The translations under genes and the position numbers were made by a program. The notes beneath the pieces were generated by a model. It ran no database searches and was not told where the DNA came from. It saw nothing but the letters and a program-made list of their open reading frames with translations. A DNA stretch of 64,000 nucleotides from Amycolatopsis albispora (GTDB lineage Bacteria > Actinomycetota > Actinomycetes > Mycobacteriales > Pseudonocardiaceae), in contig NZ_CP015163.1 of assembly GCF_003312875.1 (NCBI RefSeq), positions 2,046,001-2,110,000 on the forward strand, given 5' to 3'. Positions within the stretch are counted from its first letter, which is position 1. Each line of letters begins with the position of its first letter. Shown here one piece after another: positions 43,051-55,528 of this stretch.

Positions 43051-43885
43051 CGCGCAGGAAATCCAGGATCGGCCCGGTCTGGCCGACGATGGAATGCGCG
43101 ACGTCCGGCAGCACGGTCACCTTCGCGTGCGGCACGTTTTCCTGGATGCGCTTGGCCGTGTCGTGCGAGTCGAACATCGCGTCACGCGCGCCGGCGATCA
43201 CCAGCACCGGCATCTTCAGCCCGCGCAGGGCTTCGTCGGAGAACAGCGGCAGCCTGTCCCGGCGGGGCAGGAAGTGCGTGAAGATCAGCGTGAGGTAGTC
43301 CGCGACCTCCGGCAGCTCGGCCGGGTCGACGCCCGCGACCGCCTTGATCGAGCGGCGCACGCCCCACTTCCCGAACGCCTTGTAGCACAGGACCGGCAGC
43401 AGGTAGCCGAACTTCTGGCGGCCGACACCACCCGGGCACAGCAGGACCAGCTGCGCCACGCGCTCCGGCCGCCGGGTCGCGTAGTCGAGCGCCAGCCAGC
43501 CGCCGAGTGAGATGCCCACGAGCGAAACGCTGCCGACGCCGAGCTGCGCCAGAACCTCGTCCAGCCACCGCGCGTGCGCCTCGGAGTCCAGCGGCGGACG
43601 CGAAGGCGCGGACAGGCCCGGCTCGCCGATCAGGTCGATGGCGAACACCCGGAAGTGCTCCGACCAGGCCGTGACGTCACCGGCCCACATCGCCGCGTTC
43701 GAGCCGGAGCCGTGCAGCAGCACCAGCGGCGGCGCGTCCTCCGGCCCGCACACGAGCACGAACGTGTCGCCTTCACCGGTCGGCACGTGGCGGCGCTCGG
43801 CGGGAACGGGCCAGTTCGACAGGACCTGCTCGTAGCCGCGCAGGATCTCCTGGCGGCCGGTCTCCGTCTTGTAGATCGTGGTCAT
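43037..43885 (-). CDS. Alpha/beta-fold hydrolase
   Basis: The 282-residue hydrolase has the oxyanion segment LVLLHGSGSNAAMWAGDV, the nucleophile elbow GISLGG, an acid in VIAGARDAMFD and a catalytic His in VAHSIVGQ. This fold covers esterases, meta-cleavage-product hydrolases and haloperoxidase-like enzymes; the natural substrate is unknown. I start it at ATG 43885, where TACGGT lies exactly six bases upstream (43892-43897, minus strand), indicating a leaderless message. An in-frame start eight codons earlier has no support. It is convergent with the HAD gene. Confidence 0.85.
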   Translation of the reverse strand: MTTIYKTETGRQEILRGYEQVLSNWPVPAERRHVPTGEGDTFVLVCGPEDAPPLVLLHGSGSNAAMWAGDVTAWSEHFRVFAIDLIGEPGLSAPSRPPLDSEAHARWLDEVLAQLGVGSVSLVGISLGGWLALDYATRRPERVAQLVLLCPGGVGRQKFGYLLPVLCYKAFGKWGVRRSIKAVAGVDPAELPEVADYLTLIFTHFLPRRDRLPLFSDEALRGLKMPVLVIAGARDAMFDSHDTAKRIQENVPHAKVTVLPDVAHSIVGQTGPILDFLRVKAR

Positions 43886-43917
43886 GAATGTACCGTAACA
43901 CTCCCTCACATCCCCGG

Positions 43918-44286
43918 CTAACGTCTTTTTAGGGATCGATGTGGCACATCGGCGCTTATAGCGGTGCTGAATAGGGCGTTATACAAGTCCTGTCGCGCCA
44001 GGGCCACCCAGCGCTCCCGCGCCGCGCGGGGCACTTCCGCGCCGGGTGAGGTCGCCAGCAGGAGCGCGACGTCGTCGACCGTGACGTCCGGCCGCAACGC
44101 GCCGTCGCGATGAGCGTCCGCCACCAACCGGCCCAGCGCCTGCTTGGCAGGTGCAGCAGGGCGGCGATCTCGTCGAACGGGGCGTCGAGCGTGCCGTCGA
44201 TGGTGGCGGCCAGTTCGGCCACGATCGCCTGGACCAGGTCGTTCTTCGTCGGGAAGTGCCGGTACAGCGTGCCGACCGCGGCGCGC
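43918..44286 (-). pseudogene. TetR regulator remnant, 5' end deleted and frameshifted
   Basis: The minus strand encodes VGTLYRHFPTKNDLVQAIVAELAAT, the end of a TetR recognition helix, and continues to IAALLHLP. It then shifts frame near 44142 (one base lost) into KQALGRLVADAHRDGALRPDV and LYNALFSTAI. The first about 40 residues, including helices 1-2, are missing. The break at about 44278-44286 is exactly where the plus-strand SDR remnant begins. Confidence 0.7.
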
Positions 44287-44823
44287 TGGTGGTGCTCGCC
44301 TGCCGGAATCCCCAGCGGGCGGAGGCGGCGGCCGCGCGCATCGGGGGCCGGACCGAGGTGGTGCGACTGGCGTCGCTGGAGTCGGTGCGCGCGGCCGCCG
44401 ACGAGATCCGCGCCCGGCACGAGCGCATCGACCTGCTGGTGAACAACGCGGGCGTGACCGGCCGCACGGAGGAGGGGTTCGAGGTGCAGTTCGGCGTCAA
44501 CCACCTCGGCCACTTCGCGTTCATCGGGCATCGGCTCGACCGGCTGCTCGGGCGGTGGTGCCTACGCTCGGTCGAAGCTGGCGGCGCCAGCACGGGTTTT
44601 CGGCCGGACACCGGCCATGGGCGCGCTGCCGACGCTGCGCGCGGCCACCGATCCGGCCGTGCGGGGTGGTGACTACTCCGGCCCGGCGGGACTGTTCGAA
44701 ATCCGCGGTTTCCCGGACCGCGTCACCGCGAGCGCCCGCGCACACGACGTGGAACTGCGGGAACGCTTGTGGGCGATTTCGGCGGAGCTGACCGGGGTCG
44801 CCTATCCCCCGCTCACGCCGTGA
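44281..44823 (+). pseudogene. Short-chain dehydrogenase remnant with two deletions
   Basis: The plus strand begins inside an SDR at ALVVLACRNPQRAEAAAARI, without the glycine-rich cofactor motif. It continues through the conserved LLVNNAGV and FGVNHLGHFAFI. The sequence then jumps to a YARSKLAAPA piece (the catalytic Tyr-Lys motif) and at once to RTPAMGALPTLRAATDPAVRGGDY, ending ELTGVAYPPLTP. The roughly 80-residue substrate-binding part is gone and the frame changes on the way. The original was a retinol-dehydrogenase-like SDR of about 300 residues. Confidence 0.7.
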
Positions 44824-44858
44824 CGGTGGTGGCGCGGCCGTAAACCGCGCCACCACCG
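44824..44858. terminator. Bidirectional hairpin terminator
   Basis: CGGTGGTGGCGCGG, a seven-base loop (CCGTAAA) and its exact complement give a 14-bp stem, starting one base after the SDR remnant stop and ending just before the convergent antitoxin-like gene. Confidence 0.8.
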
Positions 44859-44865
44859 GGCGACT

Positions 44866-45066
44866 TCAGGGGCCAGCGGGGTTGTCGGGGTTCTGCTGGT
44901 TGTCGTCCCGGCGCAGGTAGTCCTTTGCCTTGTCCGAGGCCTGGTCCACCTTGTCGGCGTGGTCGCCGAAGCGGGACTTGGCCGCGTCGGCGGCCTTGTC
45001 GATGCCCTGCTCGGCCTTGTCCGGGTTGTTGCCGATCGCCTCTTTTGCCTTGTCGAACAAATTCAT
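44866..45066 (-). CDS. Small MT0933/Rv0909-type antitoxin-like protein
   Basis: The 66-residue, highly charged helical protein starts at ATG 45066 after AAGGAG. MNLFDKAKEAIGNNPDKAEQ, then GIDKAADAAKSRFGDHADKVDQASDKAKDYL, matches the MT0933-type antitoxin family, in which Rv0909 antagonises the toxin Rv0910. No partner toxin gene is adjacent: upstream is a 138-base gap and then purU. It may be a lone stress-induced protein, since the fold is also CsbD-like in composition. The role is uncertain. Confidence 0.7.
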   Translation of the reverse strand: MNLFDKAKEAIGNNPDKAEQGIDKAADAAKSRFGDHADKVDQASDKAKDYLRRDDNQQNPDNPAGP

Positions 45067-45204
45067 TCGCACTCCTTCGCCGCGGCCGGTTTTCCCGGCC
45101 GGTCGGTAGGGGTTAACCACGGCCGCGAAGAGTCCAAACCGGATATCGGCCCCAAGCCCCGGATGGGGTGAATTCACCCCGTGCTCACCCGGACAGGTGA
45201 GCCG

Positions 45205-46053
45205 TCACGGGAAAACCACCGTGCGCTGGCCGTTGAGCAGCACCCGGCGTTCGCAGTGCCAGCGCACCGCCCGCGACAGGGCGAGCGCTTCGGCGTCACG
45301 GCCGACGGTCTGCAGGGCCCGCGGGTCGTGCGTGTGGTCGATCCGGATCACCTCCTGCTCGATGATCGGGCCTTCGTCCAAATCGGACGTGACGTAGTGC
45401 GCGGTGGCCCCGACCAGCTTCACGCCCCGGTCGTAGGCCTGGTGGTAGGGCTTGGCGCCCTTGAACCCGGGCAGGAACGAGTGGTGGATGTTGATCGCGC
45501 GCCCGTACAGCGCCTTGCTGGTGGCGTCGGACAGGATCTGCATGTAACGCGCGAGCACCACCAGCTCGGCCTCGTAGTCGTCGACCAGCCGCAGCAGTTC
45601 CGCCTCGGCCGCCTCCTTGGTTTCCGGGGTGACCGGGATGTGCGCGAACGGCAGCCCGGCCGACTCGGCCATCGGGCGCAGGTCCTCGTGATTGGACACC
45701 ACGGCCACGATGTCGGCGCCGAGGCTGCCCGCGCGCCACCGGAAGATCAGGTCGTTGAGGCAGTGGCCCAGCTTCGACACCATGACCAGGATCCGGGCGT
45801 CGTGGTTCGCGCTGAACTCGTAGGTCATGCCGAACTCGGCGGCGACCGGCGCGAAGTCCGCCGAGATCCGGTCGAGATCGGCGTCCGCCGGCGCGGTGAC
45901 CTGGGTCCGCATGAACAGCCGGTCGCTGACGTTGTCGTCGAACTGCCGGTGCTCGCCGATGTCGCAGCCCTGCTCGAACAGGTACCCGCTGACCGCGCGC
46001 ACGATGCCGGTGCGGTTGGGGCAGCTCAGGGTGAGGGTGAAGGTGACGCTCAC
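45205..46053 (-). CDS. purU: Formyltetrahydrofolate deformylase
   Basis: This 282-residue enzyme hydrolyses 10-formyl-THF to formate and THF. An ACT domain comes first (TLSCPNRTGIVRAVSGYLFEQGCDI), then the formyltransferase fold with the catalytic Asn/His in NIHHSFLPGFKGAKPYHQAY and the Asp in YVTSDLDEGPII. GTG 46053 has GAGGAG upstream. It lies 23 bases behind sdaA in the same operon. Here it would drain one-carbon units released when sarcosine and dimethylglycine are demethylated on THF, keeping free THF available. PurU often accompanies sarcosine oxidase genes. Confidence 0.93.
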   Translation of the reverse strand: MSVTFTLTLSCPNRTGIVRAVSGYLFEQGCDIGEHRQFDDNVSDRLFMRTQVTAPADADLDRISADFAPVAAEFGMTYEFSANHDARILVMVSKLGHCLNDLIFRWRAGSLGADIVAVVSNHEDLRPMAESAGLPFAHIPVTPETKEAAEAELLRLVDDYEAELVVLARYMQILSDATSKALYGRAINIHHSFLPGFKGAKPYHQAYDRGVKLVGATAHYVTSDLDEGPIIEQEVIRIDHTHDPRALQTVGRDAEALALSRAVRWHCERRVLLNGQRTVVFP

Positions 46054-46076
46054 GGCATTCTCCTCGGCTGTTCTGG

Positions 46077-47450
46077 TCAGCATTCGACGATGTTGAGAGC
46101 CAGCCCGCCACGGGCGGTCTCCTTGTACTTGTCCTTCATGTCCGCGCCGGTCTCGCGCATGGTTTTGATCGCCTTGTCCAGCGAGACGTGGTGCGCCCCG
46201 TCGCCCCGCACCGCCATGCGCGCCGCGGTGATCGCCTTGACCGAGGCCACCGCGTTGCGCTCGATGCACGGGATCTGCACCAGCCCGCCGACCGGGTCGC
46301 AGGTCAGGCCCAGGTTGTGCTCGATGCCGATCTCGGCGGCGTTCTCCACCTGCTCCGGCGAGCCGCCGAGCACCTCGGCCAGCCCGGCCGCCGCCATCGA
46401 GCAGGCCGAGCCGACCTCGCCCTGGCAGCCGACCTCGGCACCGGAGATGGAGGCGTTCTCCTTGAACAGCAGGCCGATCGCGCCGGCGGTGAGCAGGAAC
46501 CGCACCACGTCCTCGTCGCCAAAGCCCGGCAGGAACCGGGCGCCGTAGTGCAGCACCGCGGGCACGATGCCCGCCGCGCCGTTGGTGGGCGCGGTGACCA
46601 CCCGGCCGCCCGCGGCGTTCTCCTCGTTCACCGCGAGCGCGAACAAGGTGACCCATTCCATGGCGTGCAACGGATCGTGGTCGTCCACACCGGACTCCAG
46701 CCGGTCGCGCAGGGCGGCTGCCCGGCGGCGGACCTGGAGCCCGCCGGGCAGCGTGCCGCCGGTGCGCGTGCCGCGGTCCACGCACTCGCGCATCACCGAC
46801 CAGATGTGCAGCAGCCCGGCGCGGATCTCCGGTTCCCCGCGCCACGACCGCTCGTTGGCCAGCATCAGGTCGCTGATCCGCAGGCCGGTCTCCGCCGTCA
46901 GCGCCAGCAGCTCGTCGCCGGTGGTGAACGGGTAGCGGACCGGCGTCGGGTCCTCGGCCAGCACGGGCCGCCCGGCCTCGTCCTCGTCCAGCACGAAGCC
47001 GCCGCCGACGGAGTAGTACTCGCGCCGGTCGACCTCGGCGCCGGTGCCGTCGAAGGCGGTGAACACCATGCCGTTGCTGTGGAAGTCGAGGCGGGCCCGC
47101 CGGTGCAGCACCACGTCGTCGTCCGGGGAGAAGCCGATCTCGTGCTTGCCGCCGAGCTGGATGCGGTGCCCGGCCCGCACCGCGGCCACCGCCGGGTCCG
47201 CCGCCACCGGATCGACCAGCTGCGGCTGCTCCCCGGACAGGCCGAGCACAACGGCCTTCACGCTGCCGTGGCCGTGCCCGGTGGCGCCGAGCGAGCCGAA
47301 CAGCTCACAGCGCACGCGGGCCACGCGCTCCAGCCGCCCGGACTCCCTCAACCGGGTGACAAAAAGCCAGGCCGCCCGCATCGGGCCGACGGTGTGCGAG
47401 CTGGACGGCCCGATCCCGACTTTGAACAGGTCGAACACGGAAATGGTCAT
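46077..47450 (-). CDS. sdaA: L-serine ammonia-lyase, iron-sulphur type
   Basis: The 457-residue single-chain enzyme converts L-serine to pyruvate and ammonia. The N-terminal beta domain begins [24 protein letters not shown]. The alpha domain has the Fe-S cysteines in [12 protein letters not shown] and [16 protein letters not shown], and the conserved [14 protein letters not shown]. The length fits SdaA. It is the exit point of the betaine route: glycine plus a one-carbon unit becomes serine (GlyA) and serine becomes pyruvate. It is divergent from a GntR gene, with a TGATATATCA-like site in the 42-base gap. Confidence 0.95.
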   Translation of the reverse strand: MTISVFDLFKVGIGPSSSHTVGPMRAAWLFVTRLRESGRLERVARVRCELFGSLGATGHGHGSVKAVVLGLSGEQPQLVDPVAADPAVAAVRAGHRIQLGGKHEIGFSPDDDVVLHRRARLDFHSNGMVFTAFDGTGAEVDRREYYSVGGGFVLDEDEAGRPVLAEDPTPVRYPFTTGDELLALTAETGLRISDLMLANERSWRGEPEIRAGLLHIWSVMRECVDRGTRTGGTLPGGLQVRRRAAALRDRLESGVDDHDPLHAMEWVTLFALAVNEENAAGGRVVTAPTNGAAGIVPAVLHYGARFLPGFGDEDVVRFLLTAGAIGLLFKENASISGAEVGCQGEVGSACSMAAAGLAEVLGGSPEQVENAAEIGIEHNLGLTCDPVGGLVQIPCIERNAVASVKAITAARMAVRGDGAHHVSLDKAIKTMRETGADMKDKYKETARGGLALNIVEC

Positions 47451-47462
47451 CGGCGCTCCAAC

Positions 47463-47475
47463 TCATATATCAATC
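47463..47475. promoter_or_regulatory. TGATATATCA-type site 1 (sdaA/gntR)
   Basis: TCATATATCAATC lies in the 42-base gap between sdaA and gntR, one base off the perfect palindrome upstream of glyA, and shares the right flank AATC with it. It sits between the gntR start and the sdaA ribosome site, where a bound regulator would affect both. Confidence 0.6.
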
Positions 47476-47480
47476 TGCAC

Positions 47481-47486
47481 TAAGCT
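47481..47486 (+). promoter_or_regulatory. -10 box of leaderless gntR
   Basis: TAAGCT lies six bases before the GTG at 47493 and no ribosome site is present. The candidate operator at 47463-47472 is immediately upstream, so autoregulation is likely. Confidence 0.5.
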
Positions 47487-47492
47487 GGGCCG

Positions 47493-48158
47493 GTGACCAT
47501 CGCCCCTGACGAGCTCGAGCGGCAGCCCGCCTCGCTGGCCGACCGCGCCTACGCCGCGCTCACCGACCGGCTGATCATGCTCGAGATCCCGCCCATGGCC
47601 CCGATCGACGACGTCGCGGTGGCCGAGTCCCTCGGCGTCGGCCGGACCCCGGTCCGCGAGGCGCTCAAGCGGCTCGAGATCGACCGCCTGGTGGTCTCCT
47701 ATCCCCGCCGCGGCACCTTCGCCACCGGCGTGGACATCACCGACCTGGCCTACATCTCCGAGATCCGCGTGCAGCTCGAACCGGTCGCCGCGCGCCGCGC
47801 CGCCGAGAAGTCCGGCGACGCGGCACGCGCCAAGCTGGCCGAACTCGCCGAGACGATCCGGACCAACGACGTGCACACCCTGGCCCGCGACGAGCTGATG
47901 CACTGGGACATGCGCGTCCACCGCGCGTTCTACCGGGCCGCGGGCAACCCGCACCTGGAAGACACGCTCGTCCGGTACAACAACCTCGCGACCAGGATCT
48001 TCTGCCTGTTCCTGGACCGGGTCAGCCACTTCGACGCGCACATCGGCGAGCACGCCGGCCTGCTCGAAGCCATCGCCGCCGGCGACGGTGCGCGGGCCGC
48101 CACCCTGGCCCGCGACCACGTCACCGGCTTCGAGAAGGCGATCCGCGCGATCCTCTGA
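47493..48158 (+). CDS. GntR-family regulator (FCD type), probable betaine/one-carbon regulator
   Basis: The 221-residue protein has the GntR winged helix (SLADRAYAALTDRLIMLEIPPMAPIDDVAVAESLGVGRTPVREALKRLEIDRLV, about 14-66). The FCD effector domain has metal-site residues (DMRVHRAFYRAAGN, HAGLLEAIAAGD, ARDHV). It lies between sdaA and the 3' end of the dimethylglycine oxidase operon. A TGATATATCA-like site is next to it and two more lie upstream of glyA and of the transporter gene. It is therefore the best candidate to control the whole pathway in response to a carboxylate ligand such as glycine betaine, sarcosine or serine (inference). Confidence 0.88.
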   Translation: MTIAPDELERQPASLADRAYAALTDRLIMLEIPPMAPIDDVAVAESLGVGRTPVREALKRLEIDRLVVSYPRRGTFATGVDITDLAYISEIRVQLEPVAARRAAEKSGDAARAKLAELAETIRTNDVHTLARDELMHWDMRVHRAFYRAAGNPHLEDTLVRYNNLATRIFCLFLDRVSHFDAHIGEHAGLLEAIAAGDGARAATLARDHVTGFEKAIRAIL

Positions 48159-48169
48159 GCGGGTCGTGA

Positions 48170-51225
<3,056 letters not shown>

Positions 51226-51233
<8 letters not shown>

Positions 51234-54003
51234 CGCGGCGGGCTCCTTCCGGATCGACCAGCACGGTTTCGCCGATCAGCGCGGGCACGAGCGCGCCGTC
51301 CACCGGCACGTGCACCACGTCGCCGATGCGCGCGCGGCCGTTCTTCACCAGCGCGAGCGCGAACGGGCGCGCGAGTTCCGCGCTGTGGTAACTGGAGGTG
51401 ACGTGCCCGAGCATCGGCACGGGCGGCTCGGGCAGCTTGCCGTCCTCGTACAGCTCGACGATCTGCGAACCCTCCGGCAGCTTGGTGCGGCCGTCGGTGG
51501 GCAGCAGCGACACGAACTGCTTCCGTTGCGGGTTCAGGTTCTCCGGCCGGGTGAAGGAGCGCTTGCCGACGAAGTCCTCTTTCTTCTTCGACACCGCCCA
51601 GCTCATGCCGAGGTCCTGCGGGGTGACCGTGCCGTCGGTGTCCTGCCCGATGATCGGGTAACCCTTCTCCGCGCGCAGCACGTGCATGGTTTCCGTGCCG
51701 TACGGCGTGATCCCGTGCTTCTCCCCCGCCGCCAGCAGCCGTTCCCACAGCGCCCGCGCGTACCACGAGCCGACGTTGACCTCGTAGGCCAGCTCACCGG
51801 AGAACGAGATGCGGGCGACACGCACCGGCACGCCGTCGAGCGTGGTGTCGCGCCACGACATGAACGGGAACGCCTCGTTGGACACGTCCAGCTCGGTGAA
51901 GACCTCGCCGACCACGTCCCGCGACCGCGGGCCGACCACCGGGAACACCGACCACTGCTCGGTGACCGAGGTCAGGTGCACGCGCAGCTCGGGCCATTCG
52001 GTCTGGAGCCATTCCTCCATCCACTCCAGCACCGTGGCCGCGCCACCGGTGGTCGTGGTGAGCAGGAACCGGTTCTCGTCGATCCGCAGCACGGTGCCGT
52101 CGTCGAGCACCATGCCGTCGTTGCCGCACATCACGCCGTACCGCACGCGGCCGACCTTGAGCGTGCTCATCATGTTGGTGTACAAGCGATCCAGCAGCAC
52201 CCCGGCGTCCGGGCCCTGCACGTCGATCTTGCCGAGGGTGGACCCGTCGAGCAGGCCGGCCGCGGAGCGGGCCGCCGCGCATTCACGCAGCACGGCGGCA
52301 TCCATGTCCTCGCCGGGCTTCGGGTAGTACCGCGCGCGCTTCCACTGCCCGACGTCCTCGAACACCGCGCCCGCCTCGACGTGCCAGTCGTGCAGCGGCG
52401 TGACCCGCTCGGGGTCGAACAGGCCGCCCCGCGACCGCCCGGCCAGCGCGGCGAACGCGACCGGGGTGTACGGCGGCCGGAAGGTGGTGGTGCCGAGGTC
52501 CTCAATGGACACTCCGAGCAGCTCGGCGGTGATGCCCGAGGCGATCACCCCGGAGGTCTTGCCCTGGTCGTGCGCGGTGCCGATGGTGGTGTACCGCTTG
52601 ACGTGCTCGACCGAGCGCAGTCCGGCGCCCACCGCGCGGCCGATGTCGGTCACCGTGGCGTCGCGCTGGAGGTCGACGAACTGGCGGTCCGGGTCGCCGT
52701 CGGTGCGCCACACCACTGACGTGGGCGTGCGGGCCGGTTCCGGACCGGCCGCCGGGGCGTCCGGCCCGGCGCCCTCGCGCAGCACGCCCGCCAGGTCCAG
52801 GGTGCCGTTGGCCGCGCCGATCACGGTGACCCCCGGCAGCGAACCGGACGGCCGGAACGCGCCGAGCGACGGGTCGTAGGCCAGCGCCCCGCGGACGTGG
52901 CTGAACAGGTGCACCACCGGGTTCCAGCCGCCGGAGACCAGCAGCAGGTCGGCGGGCAGCCGGACCCCGCCGTCGGCGGTGCGCGCGAGCACGGCCCGCA
53001 CCCGCTCCTCCCCCTCGGTCCCGGTGACCACGGACGCCGGGTGCACCAGGATCCCGGCTTCGTCAGCGCGGGTTTCCCAGTCGCGCGGCGGGTTCTCGCG
53101 CACGTCGAGCATGGTCACGCGGGCACCCGCCCCGGCCAGGTCGATCGCGGCGGCGTAGGCGGCGTCGTCACTGGTGAACACCACGATCTCGCGTCCGGCG
53201 AGCACGCCGTACCGGTGCAGGTAGTCACGCGCCGACGAAGCCAGCATGATGCCGGGGCGGTCGTTGTCCTCGAACACGATCGGCCGTTCCTGCGCGCCGG
53301 TGGCGACCACCACCTTCAGCGCGCGGATGCGGTGCACGCGCTGGCGGCTGCGATGCGCGGGCGCCGCGGCACCGAGGTGGTCGGTCCGGCGTTCCAGCGC
53401 GAGCACAAAACCGTCGTCGTACTGGCCGAACGCGGTGGTGCGCTGGAGGTGCCGGACACCGAGTTCCGCCAGTTCCGCGACCACGTCCGCGACGAACTCG
53501 AGCGCGGGACGGCCGCCGATCGACTCGGTGCCGGTCAGGCTGCCGCCCGCGGCGGGCCGGTCGTCGACCAGCACCACGTCCTCCCCGGCACGCGCGGCAC
53601 CGAGCGCGGCGAGCAGCCCGGCCGGACCGGCGCCGATCACCAGCGTGTCGGTGTGCGTGTGCTTGCGGTCGTAGCGGTCCGGGTCGGCGGTGCCGGCGAG
53701 GCGGCCCTGCCCGTTGACCCCGCGCGCGACCAGTCCGTCCACCAGCTCGACCGTCGTGGCCTGCAGCATCGGCTCCGGGAACGGCCGTTCGATCTGCACC
53801 AGCGCCGTGGCGTCCTCGGTCCACGCCGCGCTGATGCCGTGCGGGCGGCCGAGCTTGACGCTGGTGCCGACCAGGTGCACGCCGTTGGCCAGCAGCGCCG
53901 ACGCGAGCGTGTCGCCGGGATGCCCGGTGTAGGTGCGGCCGTCGAAGGTGAACGAGAGCGTGCGGCCGCGATCGACGCGGCCGTACCCCTGGACCCGGCT
54001 CAT
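51226..54003 (-). CDS. soxA: Sarcosine oxidase alpha subunit
   Basis: The 925-residue subunit starts at ATG 54003 after AAGGAGG. It contains an N-terminal ferredoxin-like domain (LSFTFDGRTYTGHPGDTLASALLANGVHL), then a nucleotide-binding oxidoreductase domain (DTLVIGAGPAGLLAALGAARAGEDVVLVDD, about 118-147). A C-terminal GcvT domain binds THF (ARISFSGELAYEVNVGSWYARALWERL, LRAEKGYPIIGQDTDGTVTPQDLG). In studied enzymes it passes the methylene group from the oxidised imine to THF, making 5,10-methylene-THF. It overlaps soxD (ATGA) and soxG. A longer upstream open frame is a shadow of soxD/soxB. Confidence 0.94.
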
Positions 54004-54275
54004 ACCCGCACCTCCTTCGGCCGCGGCTTGCTGGTGCTCAGGAAGCGGTAGGTGTGCGTGTCGCGCACGGCGGTGAACCAGCGGCGGCAGCCCGCGGCAT
54101 GGCTCCACCGCTCGGCGAAGGTGCCCTTCGGGTTGTCGCGGTAGAACACGTACTCGGCCCATTCCTGGTCGGACAGGTCGGCGGGCCGGTCGGGATAGGC
54201 GATCCCGTCCTGGCCGCCGTAGTGGAATTCGACCTCCTCGCGGGGGCCGCACCAGGGGCAGTGGATCAGTTGCAT
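54000..54275 (-). CDS. soxD: Sarcosine oxidase delta subunit
   Basis: The 91-residue zinc protein of heterotetrameric sarcosine oxidase begins MQLIHCPWCGPREEVEFHYGG. The CPWCG pair, a His and the later Cys in HAAGCRRWF are the zinc ligands seen in the family. YVFYRDNPKGTFAERW is the conserved middle. It lies 14 bases after soxB and overlaps soxA. Confidence 0.93.
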   Translation of the reverse strand: MQLIHCPWCGPREEVEFHYGGQDGIAYPDRPADLSDQEWAEYVFYRDNPKGTFAERWSHAAGCRRWFTAVRDTHTYRFLSTSKPRPKEVRV

Positions 54276-54289
54276 GGTTGTCCTCGCCT

Positions 54290-55528
54290 TCAGTGGGCCA
54301 CGGCGGCGGCGCCGTGTTCGTCGACCAGCGCGCCGGTGGTGAACCGGTCCAGGCCGAACGGGCGGACGTACGGGTGCGGTTCGCCGTGCGCGACGGTGTG
54401 CGCGAAGCACCAGCCGATGCCGGGGGTCGCCTTGAAGCCACCGGTCCCCCAGCCGGCGTTGACGAAGACGTTCTCGTACGGCGTGTGCCCGACGATCGGG
54501 CTCGCGTCCGGGGTGACGTCCACGATGCCCGCCCACGACCGCAGCAGGTGCGCGCGGGCGAAGACCGGGAACAGCTCCACCGCGGCGGCCATCTGCCGTT
54601 CGATGATGTGGAACGCGCCGCGCTGCCCGTAGCCGTTGTAGGCGTCCACCCCGGCGCCCATCACCAGTTCGCCCTTGTGCGCCTGCGACACGTACACGTG
54701 CACCGCGTTGGACATCACGATCGTCGGGTGCACCGGCTCCAGCAGCTCGGAAACCAGCGCCTGCAAGGGATGTGACTGCAACGGCGCGCGGACGCCGAGC
54801 TGGTCCAGCAGCACCGAGGTGTGCCCGGCCGCGCACAGCGCCACCGTGCCGCAGCCGATGTCACCGCGGCTGGTGCGCACCCCGGTCACCCGGTCACCGT
54901 CCACAGTGAACCCGGTGACCTCGCAGTCCTGGATCAGGTCCACCCCGGCTTCGTCGGCGCGGCGCGCGAAGCCCCAGGCCACGTAGTCGTGCTTGGCGAT
55001 GCCCGCGCGCGGCTGGTAGGTCGCGCCCTGCACGGGGTAGCGGATGTCTGCGGAGGTGTTGATGATCGGGCAGATCCGCTTGACCTCGTCCGGCCCCAGC
55101 CACTCCGCGTCGATGCCGTTGAGCTTGTTGGCCTCGACGCGGCGGACCGAGTCGCGGACGTCCTGCTCGGTGTGCGCCAGGTTGAGCACCCCGCGCTGGG
55201 AGAACAGGATCGGGTAACCGAGGTCGTCCTCCAGGCCTTCCCACAGTTTCAGGGAGTGCTCGTAGATCGCGGCGGACTCGTCCCACAGGTAGTTCGACCG
55301 GATCAGCGTGGTGTTGCGGGCCATGTTGCCGCCCGCGAGCCAGCCCTTCTCCAGCACCGCGATGTTGGTGATGCCGTGGTTCTTCACCAGGTAGTGCGCG
55401 GTGGCCAGGCCGTGCCCGCCACCGCCGACGATCACCACGTCGTAGGTCTTCTTCGGCTCCGGGTTGCGCCAGAGGAAGTCCGGGTGCTCGGGCAGGTCCG
55501 CGCCCGGCGGGTTCGTGTCGGTGGTCAT
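54290..55528 (-). CDS. soxB: Sarcosine oxidase beta subunit
   Basis: The 412-residue catalytic subunit oxidises sarcosine at its flavin. It has the FAD motif [19 protein letters not shown] (about 29-47) and [18 protein letters not shown]. His180 in [11 protein letters not shown] corresponds to the histidine that carries the covalent FMN in this family. The C-terminal [23 protein letters not shown] is standard. The start overlaps the glyA stop (ATGA), so the two are translationally linked. Confidence 0.94.
   Translation of the reverse strand: MTTDTNPPGADLPEHPDFLWRNPEPKKTYDVVIVGGGGHGLATAHYLVKNHGITNIAVLEKGWLAGGNMARNTTLIRSNYLWDESAAIYEHSLKLWEGLEDDLGYPILFSQRGVLNLAHTEQDVRDSVRRVEANKLNGIDAEWLGPDEVKRICPIINTSADIRYPVQGATYQPRAGIAKHDYVAWGFARRADEAGVDLIQDCEVTGFTVDGDRVTGVRTSRGDIGCGTVALCAAGHTSVLLDQLGVRAPLQSHPLQALVSELLEPVHPTIVMSNAVHVYVSQAHKGELVMGAGVDAYNGYGQRGAFHIIERQMAAAVELFPVFARAHLLRSWAGIVDVTPDASPIVGHTPYENVFVNAGWGTGGFKATPGIGWCFAHTVAHGEPHPYVRPFGLDRFTTGALVDEHGAAAVAH

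Noticed and set aside
44281..44823. SDR at this locus as a functional short dehydrogenase
   Set aside because: It lacks the cofactor-binding glycine motif and most of the substrate region and changes frame, so it cannot fold as an SDR.
45205..46845. Apparent fusion of an upstream 260-residue segment to PurU
   Set aside because: The upstream part is a shadow frame of sdaA. The purU GTG at 46053 has its own ribosome site and begins at the ACT domain.
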